Source of the DNA: WTFY01 sp964614915
GTDB lineage: Bacteria > Pseudomonadota > Gammaproteobacteria > UBA4575
Reading direction: 5' to 3'
Length of the DNA stretch: 64,000 bases
Assembly: GCA_964614915.1 (NCBI GenBank)
Contig: CAZTNC010000019.1
Location: 253,240-317,239, forward strand
Below, in pieces: positions 53,612 to 61,955 of the stretch (position 1 is the stretch's first letter; the number at the start of each line of letters is the position of its first letter). The translations under genes were made by a program, and so were the position numbers. The notes beneath the pieces were generated by a model. It worked only from the letters and a program-made list of their open reading frames with translations. It was not told the origin of the DNA and did not search any database.

Positions 53612-53675
53612 CTGCAAGGAACAACCGTGTGCAGTTGTTTGGACCAGCAAGCCACGCAAGGATGGCAGCAGAAAG

Positions 53676-54002
53676 CTACGCCACTTTTCTGGCTTCGACC
53701 TCCAAGTGCACTCCTTCACGCTCCTGCAGGTAGCTGATCACCGCAAACAGGTTGCTGGCCTGGGGGTTCCCCTTGGGTCCGAACATGCGCATCAGGCTTT
53801 TGCTTGATTTCCCGAAGACCTCAGCGAGCGCCTCAAACCCGGTCGTCGCATTAATATAGTCACGCAGCACGGCTTTACCCGTATCAAGATCACCCGCGAG
53901 GAGGCACTCGACACCTTCCTGCAGCAGGGCCTTACGAAATTCGGGATCGCGCTGCGCACGTAGCTGAATGGTTTCCTTGAATTCTCTCGTCAATGCCATC
54001 AT
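53676..54002 (-). CDS. Antitoxin of a RelE/ParE-type toxin-antitoxin pair
   Basis: A 108-residue helix-turn-helix protein with KETIQLRAQRDPEFRKALLQ, ECLLAGDLDTGKAVLRDYI and SKSLMRMFGPKGNPQASNL, typical of the DNA-binding antitoxins that partner RelE/ParE-type (Gp49-like) toxins. It lies second in the operon, start overlapping the toxin stop (ATGA). It should bind the toxin and the operator at 54338-54355 and so autoregulate the operon. Confidence 0.85.
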   Translation of the reverse strand: MMALTREFKETIQLRAQRDPEFRKALLQEGVECLLAGDLDTGKAVLRDYINATTGFEALAEVFGKSSKSLMRMFGPKGNPQASNLFAVISYLQEREGVHLEVEARKVA

Positions 54003-54337
54003 GACACCTCTTTTCGCTTTCTTCGCTTGTAGTCCCGCCAGTTTTCCTTTGCCAGCCTGATATCCGTGTTCTGACGTTTTTTAGTGCCTCCGGCCAGCAC
54101 GATCAGCCGCCGATTCCCCTCCCTTGCAAAGTAAATCCTGTAGCCCGGACCAAAATCGATTCGGTACTCATGGACTCCGCTCCCTATACTTTTCGCATTT
54201 GAAAAGTTGCCTTGTTCCAGTCGATGCAGCGCGGTGACAACCTTGGCAGCAGCAGTCGCATTAAGTCGATCAAACCATTTGGCGTAAGGGCTATTACCCT
54301 TCGCATCAAGGTATTCCCTGACCTTCAGCATATGCAT
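53999..54337 (-). CDS. RelE/ParE-type toxin
   Basis: A 112-residue toxin with SPYAKWFDRLNATAAAKVVTALHRLEQGN, shown here in part as SPYAKWFDRLN and KVVTALHRLEQGN, then GVHEYRIDFGPGYRIYFARE and LAGGTKKRQNTDI. These match the HigB/Gp49-like subgroup of RelE/ParE toxins, which cleave mRNA or block gyrase. ATG 54337 abuts the operator; ATG 54331 is the alternative start. The operator-proximal position and ATGA coupling to the antitoxin gene support a working type II pair. Confidence 0.85.
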   Translation of the reverse strand: MHMLKVREYLDAKGNSPYAKWFDRLNATAAAKVVTALHRLEQGNFSNAKSIGSGVHEYRIDFGPGYRIYFAREGNRRLIVLAGGTKKRQNTDIRLAKENWRDYKRRKRKEVS

Positions 54338-54355
54338 CTTATAGTATCATATAAG
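54338..54355 (-). promoter_or_regulatory. Operator of the toxin-antitoxin operon
   Basis: CTTATA (54338-54343) and TATAAG (54350-54355) form an inverted repeat with a 6-base centre, directly before the toxin start codon. On the minus strand, TATGAT/GATACT-like -10 elements overlap it, as expected for autorepression by the antitoxin. Confidence 0.55.
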
Positions 54356-54385
54356 TTACTTTATGCAACAAGTATGTAGTGGAGA

Positions 54386-57079
54386 TTAGCCGGCGCTGGA
54401 GATCCGCTTTGCAATCCGGTACACGGCCTCGAGCTCTGAGCAACCGTGCTCGCGCATGAGCGCGGCGCGCTCGGCCTTCTCGTGCTTCTCGGTCATGGCA
54501 AGCGCCAGGGTCAGCGGTGGTGGCACGTTTCTGAAAAGCGCCTCAAGCTTGTCGGACAGCACCACCCCCTCGACGTACTTGCCAGGCTCCTTGCGCGCCG
54601 AGAGGAGCAGGCTGCGCTGCACCTCGCTCAGCTCCCTGAAACGCGCGATCTGCTCGACCTCCTCCTTGGGCATCACCAGGCACAGCCACCACTCCATCAT
54701 GTTGAGCATCTTGCGGCTGGCATCCGGGAAGTCCTCCAGGTTCTGCGTGGCGATCCAGAACCAGGCGCCGAGCTTGCGCCACATCTTGGTGATCTTCACC
54801 ACGTACCGCGCAAGCAAGGGATTGGTGGTGATGATATGCCCCTCGTCGGTGACCACCAGCGTGGCACGCTCGTCGTGCTGGTGGTGCTCTACCAGGTCGT
54901 TGATGTGGCTCATGATGGAGATGTAGGCCACGGTCAGCTGGTCCTCGTAGCCCTCGCGCGCGAGGATGCCCATCTCAAGCACGGTGACGTCGGCCTCGGG
55001 CCAGGCGGTGCCGGTACGGTTGAAGAAGTGCCCGGCAAGGCCTGAACAGAACAACGCCATGCCATCGCCCATCTCGCTGGCGCGCGCCCGGCGCGCTTCC
55101 GCCAGGTCGGGGTCACGCGCGATCGCATGCAGGGCCTCGACCACGTCCTCGGTGATGACCTGCTCGCGCCCGGCATCGTGCACGGTCTGAGCGGCGCGCA
55201 GGATCGCGTTTCGGATCAGCAGGCGGTCCGCGCGGCTCATGCGCGCATCCTCGCTCGCATCGCCGCCTGTGATCATCACGCGCGCGGCAATTTCCATCTC
55301 GCCGAGCACATCGCGCCCGGATATCGAGCCGGCCTCCTGCACCTCCTCGCCCGGGGTGGGCTTTTCCCTGGGTGCGAGCACGCGCAAGGCGTCGGCGAAG
55401 GGCGGCAGGCTGACATCGCGGTCCGGACTGAGGATGACCGAATTGACACTCACCCCGTGCGCTTCGAAATGCTGGGCGAGCAACGTGAACGAGCCGCCCG
55501 CCTCGATGACGAAGATGCGCGGGCGGTACATGGCCGTCATCTGCTGCAGCAGGTAGACCAGCAGCGCCGACTTGCCGGCCCCGGTCGGGCCGAGGATCAG
55601 CATGTGCGCATTCTTCTTGCGGTCATTCGGGTGCAGCGGGTCGAAGGCCAGCGGTTCGGCACCGCGGTTGAAGAACACGAGGCCCGGGTGGCCTGTGCCC
55701 CGCGAGCGCCCGTATACCGGCAGCAGGTTCGCGGCATGCGAGGAAAACATCAGTCGTGAGCGCCTTCTTGTCTTGTCCAGGGCTTCGTTGTAGGCCATCG
55801 GCAGGTTACGCAGGTAGGCGTCCTGGGCCAGCAGGTCCGCCTCGGCGGCGATCGGCTGCAGGCCGTTTGGCAGGAGTTGGGCATTGAGGCGGTTGACCGT
55901 GGCGCGAAGGGCCTTGCTGTCCTGTGCGCGCACGTAAAAGGCGAGGCTCACCGGGTACAGCTTGTCGCCCTTGGCCATGGCGCGCTCAGCCTCCTCGCCG
56001 GCCTCTCGCGTGAGCGTGGACTCGGCGCTGTCACCAACGGCGGCACGGCGCACCCGGGCGATGTGGTCGCGTACCCGGTCCTGTGCGCGAACCACCAAGG
56101 TGAGCGCCATGACGGTATGCTCGGGCAGGCGATCGAACAGGGCAAAGACATGATCGCCCGACCCTCGCTCGGCACTCATGTGCCCGATGTCGGGTGCGCG
56201 GCGAAGGCCCTGCACGCTGACCACGGTGTGCGCGAGTCCGTCGAACCACCACAGGCCCTCGGCATCGCTTTGCGGCATGGAAAGGGTCAAATGTTCTGCG
56301 AGATCATGCCCGAACGGCAGTGCCTCATCGCCCAAGTACGGGGCCAGTTCCAGCAGGCGCTCAGCATCGCCGCAGGCGATCTCAGGGTTCGGGTTGAACC
56401 AGCGCAGCAGCCACGCATAGAGATCGCACCCACCACAGCGACGCGCACGAATCCCGGCGGAGGCCAGCGAGGCCGTGAACTTGGAGACGACATCCTCAAG
56501 GGCCTCGAGAGCCTGCGCATGCGGGATTGCGGTACGTGAAATAGAGCGCCGGTACAAGGTGGCGCGAACGCGGCGAACCTGTCCCCGCCAGCGCCCGCCG
56601 GTCACGGCGGTGTCCTCGAATAGCCCGCCCTCCTTCGTGATCCGGGACAGGTGGGTTTTGAACATCTCGAGGTGCGCCCGGGTGTAGGCGCTCTCGCTCA
56701 CTTCGTCCTTGGGATAAGCACCCAGGGAATTGGCGAACTCGCCCAGGCTCGGCTCATCCTGAAGGTAGACCTGCAGGATCCAGGACCCTTCATCGACCTC
56801 AGGCAGCGCTTCGGTGAGCGCGGTCTGCACGGCATCGCGAAGGGCTTCCATGTAGGCTTCGGTCCTTGCCTCGGTGCCGGCGGCGGTGAGTTCCAGCAAA
56901 ACGCCCAGGCTGTGCCCGTCCTCGAGCACGAAAGTGGCGCTGTCGGCATCGTACTCGACCCAGGGCAGCAGATCGGTGAACGAGGCCGGTCGCACATACA
57001 GGGCTTTTTCCGCAGACATCGAGACCGGCGCATCGTCGCATTCCGGACCGTGCCCGAAAAGGTGCTCACGCAGGCTCAT
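54386..57079 (-). CDS. traC: TraC/VirB4-like conjugative transfer ATPase, TIGR03744 (PFL_4706) family
   Basis: An 897-residue cytoplasmic ATPase that powers the mating-pore type IV secretion system. Walker A is LILGPTGAGKSALLVYLLQQ around residue 490-510, Walker B is TLVVTDEGHII near 740, with downstream TKMWRKLGAWFWIATQNLEDF, and the N-terminal half is the VirB4-type regulatory region. It is the last gene of the right transfer block. In related elements TIGR03757 follows soon after; here a toxin-antitoxin pair and about 42 kb of cargo intervene. The start overlaps the TIGR03751-gene stop as ATGA. Confidence 0.9.
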   Translation of the reverse strand: MSLREHLFGHGPECDDAPVSMSAEKALYVRPASFTDLLPWVEYDADSATFVLEDGHSLGVLLELTAAGTEARTEAYMEALRDAVQTALTEALPEVDEGSWILQVYLQDEPSLGEFANSLGAYPKDEVSESAYTRAHLEMFKTHLSRITKEGGLFEDTAVTGGRWRGQVRRVRATLYRRSISRTAIPHAQALEALEDVVSKFTASLASAGIRARRCGGCDLYAWLLRWFNPNPEIACGDAERLLELAPYLGDEALPFGHDLAEHLTLSMPQSDAEGLWWFDGLAHTVVSVQGLRRAPDIGHMSAERGSGDHVFALFDRLPEHTVMALTLVVRAQDRVRDHIARVRRAAVGDSAESTLTREAGEEAERAMAKGDKLYPVSLAFYVRAQDSKALRATVNRLNAQLLPNGLQPIAAEADLLAQDAYLRNLPMAYNEALDKTRRRSRLMFSSHAANLLPVYGRSRGTGHPGLVFFNRGAEPLAFDPLHPNDRKKNAHMLILGPTGAGKSALLVYLLQQMTAMYRPRIFVIEAGGSFTLLAQHFEAHGVSVNSVILSPDRDVSLPPFADALRVLAPREKPTPGEEVQEAGSISGRDVLGEMEIAARVMITGGDASEDARMSRADRLLIRNAILRAAQTVHDAGREQVITEDVVEALHAIARDPDLAEARRARASEMGDGMALFCSGLAGHFFNRTGTAWPEADVTVLEMGILAREGYEDQLTVAYISIMSHINDLVEHHQHDERATLVVTDEGHIITTNPLLARYVVKITKMWRKLGAWFWIATQNLEDFPDASRKMLNMMEWWLCLVMPKEEVEQIARFRELSEVQRSLLLSARKEPGKYVEGVVLSDKLEALFRNVPPPLTLALAMTEKHEKAERAALMREHGCSELEAVYRIAKRISSAG

Positions 57080-57477
57080 CGCCAGGGGGCTGCGAGCGGG
57101 GCCTCGCCCGGAGCAGCGTACTCGGTGCGCTCGTACAGGGGGAACACAGTGAAGTAGCCCGGCACCGGCACACGCTCGGCCTCGGCCAGGTGTGGGTACA
57201 CGTACAGGATCAGCACCGGGTTGGCGAGGCGCGCAAAGCGGGTCTCGATCGCATCCGCGGCATCTCCTGCAGGGCCTGGGGCGGGATGTGTATCCGGCGG
57301 GCGCTTTTGCATGTCCTGGACGGGTTCGAGGTCCGCACCGGTATCACCCCTGAAATGTTCGGCATAGATGGCCTCGATGGTGGGAGCCTGGGGCGGCAGC
57401 ACGGCCTGCTTGTCGGTGCAGCCGGCAAGGGCACTAATCAAGGCGAGCGTGAACAGCGTGATCCAGGGCACGGGCAT
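57076..57477 (-). CDS. Integrating conjugative element lipoprotein, TIGR03751 family
   Basis: A 133-residue lipoprotein with signal peptide LFTLALISALAGC and lipobox LAGC. It follows the pattern of the TIGR03751 proteins (IYAEHFRGDTGADLEPV, PVLILYVYPHLAEAERVPVPGY), an outer-membrane-associated part of the transfer pore, in the place of TraV. Start ATG 57477 has GGAG upstream and lies 44 bases inside the TIGR03752 gene. Confidence 0.82.
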   Translation of the reverse strand: MPVPWITLFTLALISALAGCTDKQAVLPPQAPTIEAIYAEHFRGDTGADLEPVQDMQKRPPDTHPAPGPAGDAADAIETRFARLANPVLILYVYPHLAEAERVPVPGYFTVFPLYERTEYAAPGEAPLAAPWR

Positions 57478-58774
57478 GATCGAGTCTCCTTCCGAACGGG
57501 TCGTGGTCAATGGGCAGTTCGCGAAGCACGTGGATGGCCACCCGGGCACCAGCCGGCACGAACACGGCATCGAAGCTCTGCGACTGGCGCTCGGCGAGCC
57601 AGCGGCTCACCTCCTCGCTGGTGGAGGACACGGACTTGCCGAGCACGAAGGCACCGGCATCCCCGGTAAGGTGCCCGGAGGCGGCCCCCGTATCGCTGAT
57701 GACGGTGGTCGTTTGTGCGGCCGCGGCAGCTTCGGCTGCGGCCTGCAGGGCTGCCATGCCGATACGCTGGGCGAGGAAGGCCGGGGCATTGGTTTTTCGC
57801 TCGCCGTGAATGCAGGGCACTCCCTGTGCATCCGAGATCCAGCCGAGCGCCTGCGAGTCCGAGCCTGCTCCTCCGGAGTCCGCCGAGTGGGTGTGGATGG
57901 TGCCGTCCTCGAAAATGAAGGTCACCGAGTTCAGTCGCCCGGTCACGCAAGACAGCGTCCAGTCGCCGATAGCGGTGCCACTCCACACCATACCGTGCAC
58001 GCCGGGGACGGTGAGACCGTTGGCGGCCAGGTTGTCAGCCCCGGTGATCACCTTGAACGGCATGGCATCGCGCACCTGGCCCTGCACCGGCACGCGACCA
58101 ACCAGCGCGGTGAGTGCGGTCGAGCCGAGCAAGGTGGCGTTGCGCGGTACGGTATAGGCCGGTTGCGGGGGTACCGGTTCAGGCTCACTGACCGGGAACA
58201 GCGACGGGGACGTGTGCGCGGCCAGGGCGGTCCCCGGTGCACCGCCCGGTGCGGGGCCCTCCAGCGGCTCAAGCCATACTACCGGTACGCCTTTGGCATG
58301 GCCGTGGCGTTCGGAGGCAGATGCTCCAACGGGCATGTCTGCGCCCGAGTCACGGGATGCTACCAAGGACTGCGAGAGGGCCTCGATGCGTGCGGCAAGC
58401 GATTCCAGGCGGTCGCTATCGGCCTGGCGCTGACTGGCTTCGGCCTGTTCTCTCATCTGCCACTCACGCCGGATGCGGGCCAGCAGGTTCTCCTCGACCT
58501 GCACGTCGTCTTCCAGCAGTGCACGGTTTTCCTCACGAAGGCGCTGGCCCTCCTGGCGCAGTGCCTCGACCTCGGCCGTCATGGCGGCCACGTTCGCGGT
58601 CAGCGTCTTGATGGTATCGGCCGGGGTATCGGCATCCGGCACCGGGGATTGCGGCACGGCCTCCATCACCGCCACCGAGGTATCTTCGCCCGTGCACGAA
58701 CGAAGTGTGACGAACACCAGCATCAGCCCCACGATCCCGAGCACGACCGGTAACAGGCGGCTGGTGCGGTTCAT
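57434..58774 (-). CDS. TraB-like integrating conjugative element protein, TIGR03752 (PFL_4705) family
   Basis: A 446-residue protein with an N-terminal membrane span (VVLGIVGLMLVFVTL), a coiled-coil (AEVEALRQEGQRLREENRAL), and a C-terminal domain with PVQGQVRDAMPFKVITGADNLAANG and a TraB/VirB10-like end. Such proteins bridge the inner and outer membranes in the transfer pore. Both ends overlap neighbours, so the operon is tightly coupled. Confidence 0.85.
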   Translation of the reverse strand: MNRTSRLLPVVLGIVGLMLVFVTLRSCTGEDTSVAVMEAVPQSPVPDADTPADTIKTLTANVAAMTAEVEALRQEGQRLREENRALLEDDVQVEENLLARIRREWQMREQAEASQRQADSDRLESLAARIEALSQSLVASRDSGADMPVGASASERHGHAKGVPVVWLEPLEGPAPGGAPGTALAAHTSPSLFPVSEPEPVPPQPAYTVPRNATLLGSTALTALVGRVPVQGQVRDAMPFKVITGADNLAANGLTVPGVHGMVWSGTAIGDWTLSCVTGRLNSVTFIFEDGTIHTHSADSGGAGSDSQALGWISDAQGVPCIHGERKTNAPAFLAQRIGMAALQAAAEAAAAAQTTTVISDTGAASGHLTGDAGAFVLGKSVSSTSEEVSRWLAERQSQSFDAVFVPAGARVAIHVLRELPIDHDPFGRRLDHARALDHAVHARLD

Positions 58775-59550
58775 GGCGCGGGTGCTGTCTCATCGAACGG
58801 GTATGCCGAGATCAGGTAGAGCGCTGTGGTGTCGGCATCGCTGCCTGCAGCATGCAGGCGGTGGTGCTGGAAGGTGGCGGTGAGCCATTCGCCGCGAAGC
58901 GCACGGGCATCCAGAGTATATGGCCTCGGGCTCCGGTTGATGAGTCGTACGGCGGTGACAAACCGCGAACCTGCACGCCAGGAGGCCAGCGCACGGGCCT
59001 CGATCTCGGCCCCTCGAACCAGTACACGGGGTTCACTTGATACCGGCACGCGAACAATACCCGGCACATCCTGTGCCAGGCGTTTCGGCGCATACAGCTT
59101 TCTCGCGGCAAAGCGGGTCAGGGCCACATACCCGAAGCTGCGCCCGGGTCCGCCCGCATCGGAATGCAGCACGGAGGCAGGTGGCAGCTCCACCTGTATG
59201 GTGGGGCCGGCGGGTGCATGCTCTTTGGCCTCGACATCCAGCAGGTAGATAGGTGCGCCAGCGGTGCTTCGCACCTGGATGCGTGCCATCTCGAATGCGG
59301 TGTGTGCGGTCAGGTACACCGTGCCTTCGAGGCTTTGCGCACGAAGGCTTCCCGTGAGGTGTTGCGGGAGCCCGAGCGTCACGGGTCCCGGGAAGTGCAC
59401 GATGCGCTCGGTACCGACTCGAAGCTCGAGACGGATCGGCACCTTCTCCCAGAGGATGCGCTGCGAAGCCTCGGCCAGGACGGCTTGGGCAAGCAACCCC
59501 AGGATTATCCAGGTGGCGAGGAAGAGCGGATTCCGTTGCCTCAAATTCAT
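58771..59550 (-). CDS. TraK-like integrating conjugative element protein, TIGR03749 (PFL_4704) family
   Basis: A 259-residue exported protein with a signal peptide (ATWIILGLLAQAVLA), then WEKVPIRLELRVGTERIVHFPG and LTRFAARKLYAPKRLA, the pattern of TIGR03749 proteins. These are periplasmic parts of the outer-membrane core, in the position of TraK/VirB9. ATGA overlaps mark both ends. Confidence 0.82.
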   Translation of the reverse strand: MNLRQRNPLFLATWIILGLLAQAVLAEASQRILWEKVPIRLELRVGTERIVHFPGPVTLGLPQHLTGSLRAQSLEGTVYLTAHTAFEMARIQVRSTAGAPIYLLDVEAKEHAPAGPTIQVELPPASVLHSDAGGPGRSFGYVALTRFAARKLYAPKRLAQDVPGIVRVPVSSEPRVLVRGAEIEARALASWRAGSRFVTAVRLINRSPRPYTLDARALRGEWLTATFQHHRLHAAGSDADTTALYLISAYPFDETAPAP

Positions 59551-60203
59551 GCTGCATCCTTTTCCGGGTGGCCAACGATCTCGGTAGGTTCAAGGCGCCT
59601 TGGCCCGGGGGCTTCAAAGCCGTCAAGCGCCAGACCCCAGGGATTGGTTTCTGGGTCGATGTCCAGGCGCTTGACGCGGATCGGGTAGCGGATGTAGGTC
59701 TTCTTCACGGTCATGCCCTTGACCGATTCGGACAGCTCAAGGTCGAGCCACACCACCCAGGTACCGGCATCCAGCACATCGACCCTCGCCTCACCGTAGC
59801 CGTGGCCCGGCACTTCCTGCACGCCGCGCACCCGGTAGGCGAGCTCGCCGCGCTTGCCCTTGAGTTCCATGTCGGCGATGAGTTCTGCACGGTAGCGCGC
59901 ACTCAGGTACGGCGAGACCCGAAAAATCGCCTGCCCGTAGTCCTCGGCCCCGTCCATCGCCCAGCGGTTGAGCTGCTGGAAGATGTAGAAGGCGAAGGCA
60001 TAGACGTTGGTTTCTGGGACCTCGCCGACCGCCTGGGCAGCACCTGAGCGAAGGTCCGGCGGTACGTGCACGGTGAGATGCTTCGGGGCCTGGCTCCAGC
60101 CAAACCACAGGGCTGCAATCACGAGCACCTGCAAGGCGATGACCGCCCACAGCGAGCGCAGGTGCGCGCGCACGTTATCGATTTCGTGACGGTAGCGTCG
60201 CAT
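59547..60203 (-). CDS. TraE-like integrating conjugative element protein, TIGR03746 (PFL_4703) family
   Basis: A 218-residue inner-membrane protein with one N-terminal span (SLWAVIALQVLVIAALW) and a periplasmic VirB8/TraE-like domain (TVHVPPDLRSGAAQAVGEVP, YAFAFYIFQQLNRW, VNDGTWVV-type strands). VirB8-class proteins nucleate the transfer pore. ATG 60203 is chosen; the longer frame overlaps the TIGR03750 gene more deeply and lacks support. Confidence 0.82.
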   Translation of the reverse strand: MRRYRHEIDNVRAHLRSLWAVIALQVLVIAALWFGWSQAPKHLTVHVPPDLRSGAAQAVGEVPETNVYAFAFYIFQQLNRWAMDGAEDYGQAIFRVSPYLSARYRAELIADMELKGKRGELAYRVRGVQEVPGHGYGEARVDVLDAGTWVVWLDLELSESVKGMTVKKTYIRYPIRVKRLDIDPETNPWGLALDGFEAPGPRRLEPTEIVGHPEKDAA

Positions 60204-60552
60204 CCATGCTCCTTCCGATATCCCAGGCGCCGGCGCGGCGCACGAACCCCGAGCGGTGCAGGCCGCGTGCATCGAGTGCGATTAGGAAGCGCTGCTGGTA
60301 GTAACCGTCAGGGCGTCCGCGCTTGATGCGCTGGAAGAAGCCTGCGAACACGACGACACTCGCGACCACGCCGACGGCGGCGATGCCAAAGCCCATGGTG
60401 ATAGCGCCCATCAGTGCGCACAGCACGAGGCTTGCCGGCAGCCACGCCAGCGCGCTCAGCCCGGCGATGACGGCCAGCTCGAACGACGAGCAGCCCTTGA
60501 AGACCACCGGCTCGCAATTGAGACGCTCGGCACGCAACTCATCGCCTGCCAT
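60175..60552 (-). CDS. TraL-like integrating conjugative element protein, TIGR03750 family
   Basis: A 125-residue protein with two membrane spans (ELAVIAGLSALAWLPASLVL, ITMGFGIAAVGVVASVVVFAG) and a basic C-terminus. It starts with an RLNCEPVVFKGCS segment as in TIGR03750 proteins. It is an inner-membrane part of the pore in the position of TraL. It overlaps the TIGR03746 gene by 29 bases. Confidence 0.8.
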   Translation of the reverse strand: MAGDELRAERLNCEPVVFKGCSSFELAVIAGLSALAWLPASLVLCALMGAITMGFGIAAVGVVASVVVFAGFFQRIKRGRPDGYYQQRFLIALDARGLHRSGFVRRAGAWDIGRSMDATLPSRNR

Positions 60553-60555
60553 GGT

Positions 60556-60906
60556 TCAGATGACGCCCGCGGCTTCGCTCAGCAGGTAAGAGGCGAAGGT
60601 CAGCACGATGGCTCCGACGATACCGAGCACACCGACCTCGGCCCACTCGGCCTTGCCCTGGCGCGCCTCGTTGAACTTGGCAAAACCGAGGTAGGCGACC
60701 CACAGGAAACCGAGCACCGCAATGGCGAGCCCGAGGACCAGCCCGCCGTCCTTGATATAGCCCTGGATCAACCCGATCCAGTCGCCGGCGCCCGGGGAGG
60801 TGCTGGGGGCGACCGGGGTCGGCAAGGCGGCGCGTACGGGTACGGCAATGGACGAGGCCAGCACGCCGAGCGCAGGGGTGGGGTGTTTGAGTGTCTTGAT
60901 CATCAT
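60556..60906 (-). CDS. Pilin-like integrating conjugative element protein, TIGR03745 family
   Basis: A 116-residue protein with an N-terminal signal or membrane segment and two strongly hydrophobic helices (LVLGLAIAVLGFLWVAYLG and VLGIVGAIVLTFASYLLS), separated by an FNEARQGKAEWAEV loop. The pattern matches TIGR03745 proteins, small pilin-like parts of the pore. ATG 60906 has AAAGGA upstream. Confidence 0.78.
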   Translation of the reverse strand: MMIKTLKHPTPALGVLASSIAVPVRAALPTPVAPSTSPGAGDWIGLIQGYIKDGGLVLGLAIAVLGFLWVAYLGFAKFNEARQGKAEWAEVGVLGIVGAIVLTFASYLLSEAAGVI

Positions 60907-60964
60907 AGCGGTATCCTTTAACGGGCAAGCAAAGACCCGTTGCATTGATGCGGCAGGACGGGCC

Positions 60965-61195
60965 TTACCGCAGGTAAAATCCCAGCACCATCAGGATGAT
61001 GCTGGCGCGAAGCGCCGCCCAGGCGAGATCGAACAGGTCGGCCTGTCCGCCCTGCCAGGCGCGAAAGCTGCCGAGCACCACCCACATCCCCCAGATGATG
61101 GCGAGCGTGAGCGTGACTGCGGCGATGGCCGCAAGCAGGGTTGCGGGACTGACTCCCGATCCAGCCTGGAAGGCGGCCTGCTGTGCGCTGCTCAC
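60965..61195 (-). CDS. Integrating conjugative element protein, TIGR03758 (PFL_4701) family
   Basis: A 76-residue protein with two hydrophobic helices (LLAAIAAVTLTLAIIWGMW and AALRASIILMVLGFYL) and the conserved FQAGSGVSP and VLGSFRAWQGGQADLFDLAW segments of TIGR03758. It is an inner-membrane pore part or pilin-like subunit. It lies between the RAQPRD and TIGR03745 genes in the usual order. Confidence 0.82.
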   Translation of the reverse strand: MSSAQQAAFQAGSGVSPATLLAAIAAVTLTLAIIWGMWVVLGSFRAWQGGQADLFDLAWAALRASIILMVLGFYLR

Positions 61196-61204
61196 CGGCG
61201 GGCC

Positions 61205-61531
61205 TCATCGCCGGTAGTCGCCACGCAGCGGCGCAAAGGTCCGGGGCTCCTCTGCGGCGGCCTCGAGATGGGTCTCGAGTCCGGCCCGCACGCGGGCTAG
61301 GTCGCGGCGCAGCCAGTCATAGCGAAAGCGGATGCGGGCTTCAGGAATTGCGGCGGACTCGGCCTTCACAATCAGCGGCTCGAGCGCTTGCAGTTCATAG
61401 ACAATCCGGGCCAGCATCTCGGCCTCCAAGCCTGTCGAGTCCTCGGCCTGTACAGAACTGGCATGCAGGATCAGCCCTGCGAGCATCAGGGGCACAAGGA
61501 GAGTCCATCGGGATAGGTACTTGCGTTTCAT
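61205..61531 (-). CDS. RAQPRD-family integrating conjugative element protein
   Basis: A 108-residue exported protein with a signal peptide (WTLLVPLMLAGLILHASSVQA) and the family pattern ending FRYDWLRRDLARVRAGLETHL, then APLRGDYRR. It is a periplasmic protein found only with this transfer system. The first ATG in the frame is 61540; 61531 (MKRKY) gives the more typical signal start. It heads the right transfer block. Confidence 0.85.
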   Translation of the reverse strand: MKRKYLSRWTLLVPLMLAGLILHASSVQAEDSTGLEAEMLARIVYELQALEPLIVKAESAAIPEARIRFRYDWLRRDLARVRAGLETHLEAAAEEPRTFAPLRGDYRR

Positions 61532-61823
61532 GTGCGCCATGGTGGGGCATGACGGAGATGTGTGCGAGGAGAAATCGATTCAAGCAGGGGCGCGCTTTAG
61601 GCGCAGCTGCGGGAAGGCATCCGAGCCAGTAGAGGTAACTGAATCCCCTCGGGAATACGGAAGTACTGGGAGCTGCAATACAGAAGTAAAGAAGCTTCCT
61701 GGCTTTGCAGCCTGCGTGCGAGTGGTTGGAGTGTCTTTCCCGGGCTACGGCCTAGGATTGTTGATCAGTGAACGGGTGTTCGCACATGAGAAATGAGGAA
61801 CACCCGTACTGAAGTAATGAGGT
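61532..61823. other. Intergenic stretch upstream of the right transfer block
   Basis: No gene seen. The promoter of the transfer operon, reading leftward, should lie here. Confidence 0.4.
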
Positions 61824-61955
61824 GCCGGACCGACATCGTTAGTTAGGCCTGCCGGTCCGGCGGGAGCTTCCGAAGAGTGTCTACTCTCTTTGGAAGGGCA
61901 CCGCCCGGGAAATCATACAAACCCGGGCGATGTTCTTTGATAGTCTGAGACTATC
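61824..61955. other. Cluster of four stem-loops
   Basis: Four hairpins in 130 bases: GCCGGACCG/CGGTCCGGC (61824-61832, 61853-61861), CTTCC...GGAAG with near-complete 11-12-bp arms (61867-61896), GCCCGGG/CCCGGGC (61903-61909, 61922-61928), and GATAGTC/GACTATC (61939-61945, 61949-61955, overlapping the lipoprotein stop). Such stacking suggests a structured RNA or a terminator array between the lipoprotein gene and the transfer operon. No T-runs follow. Confidence 0.5.
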
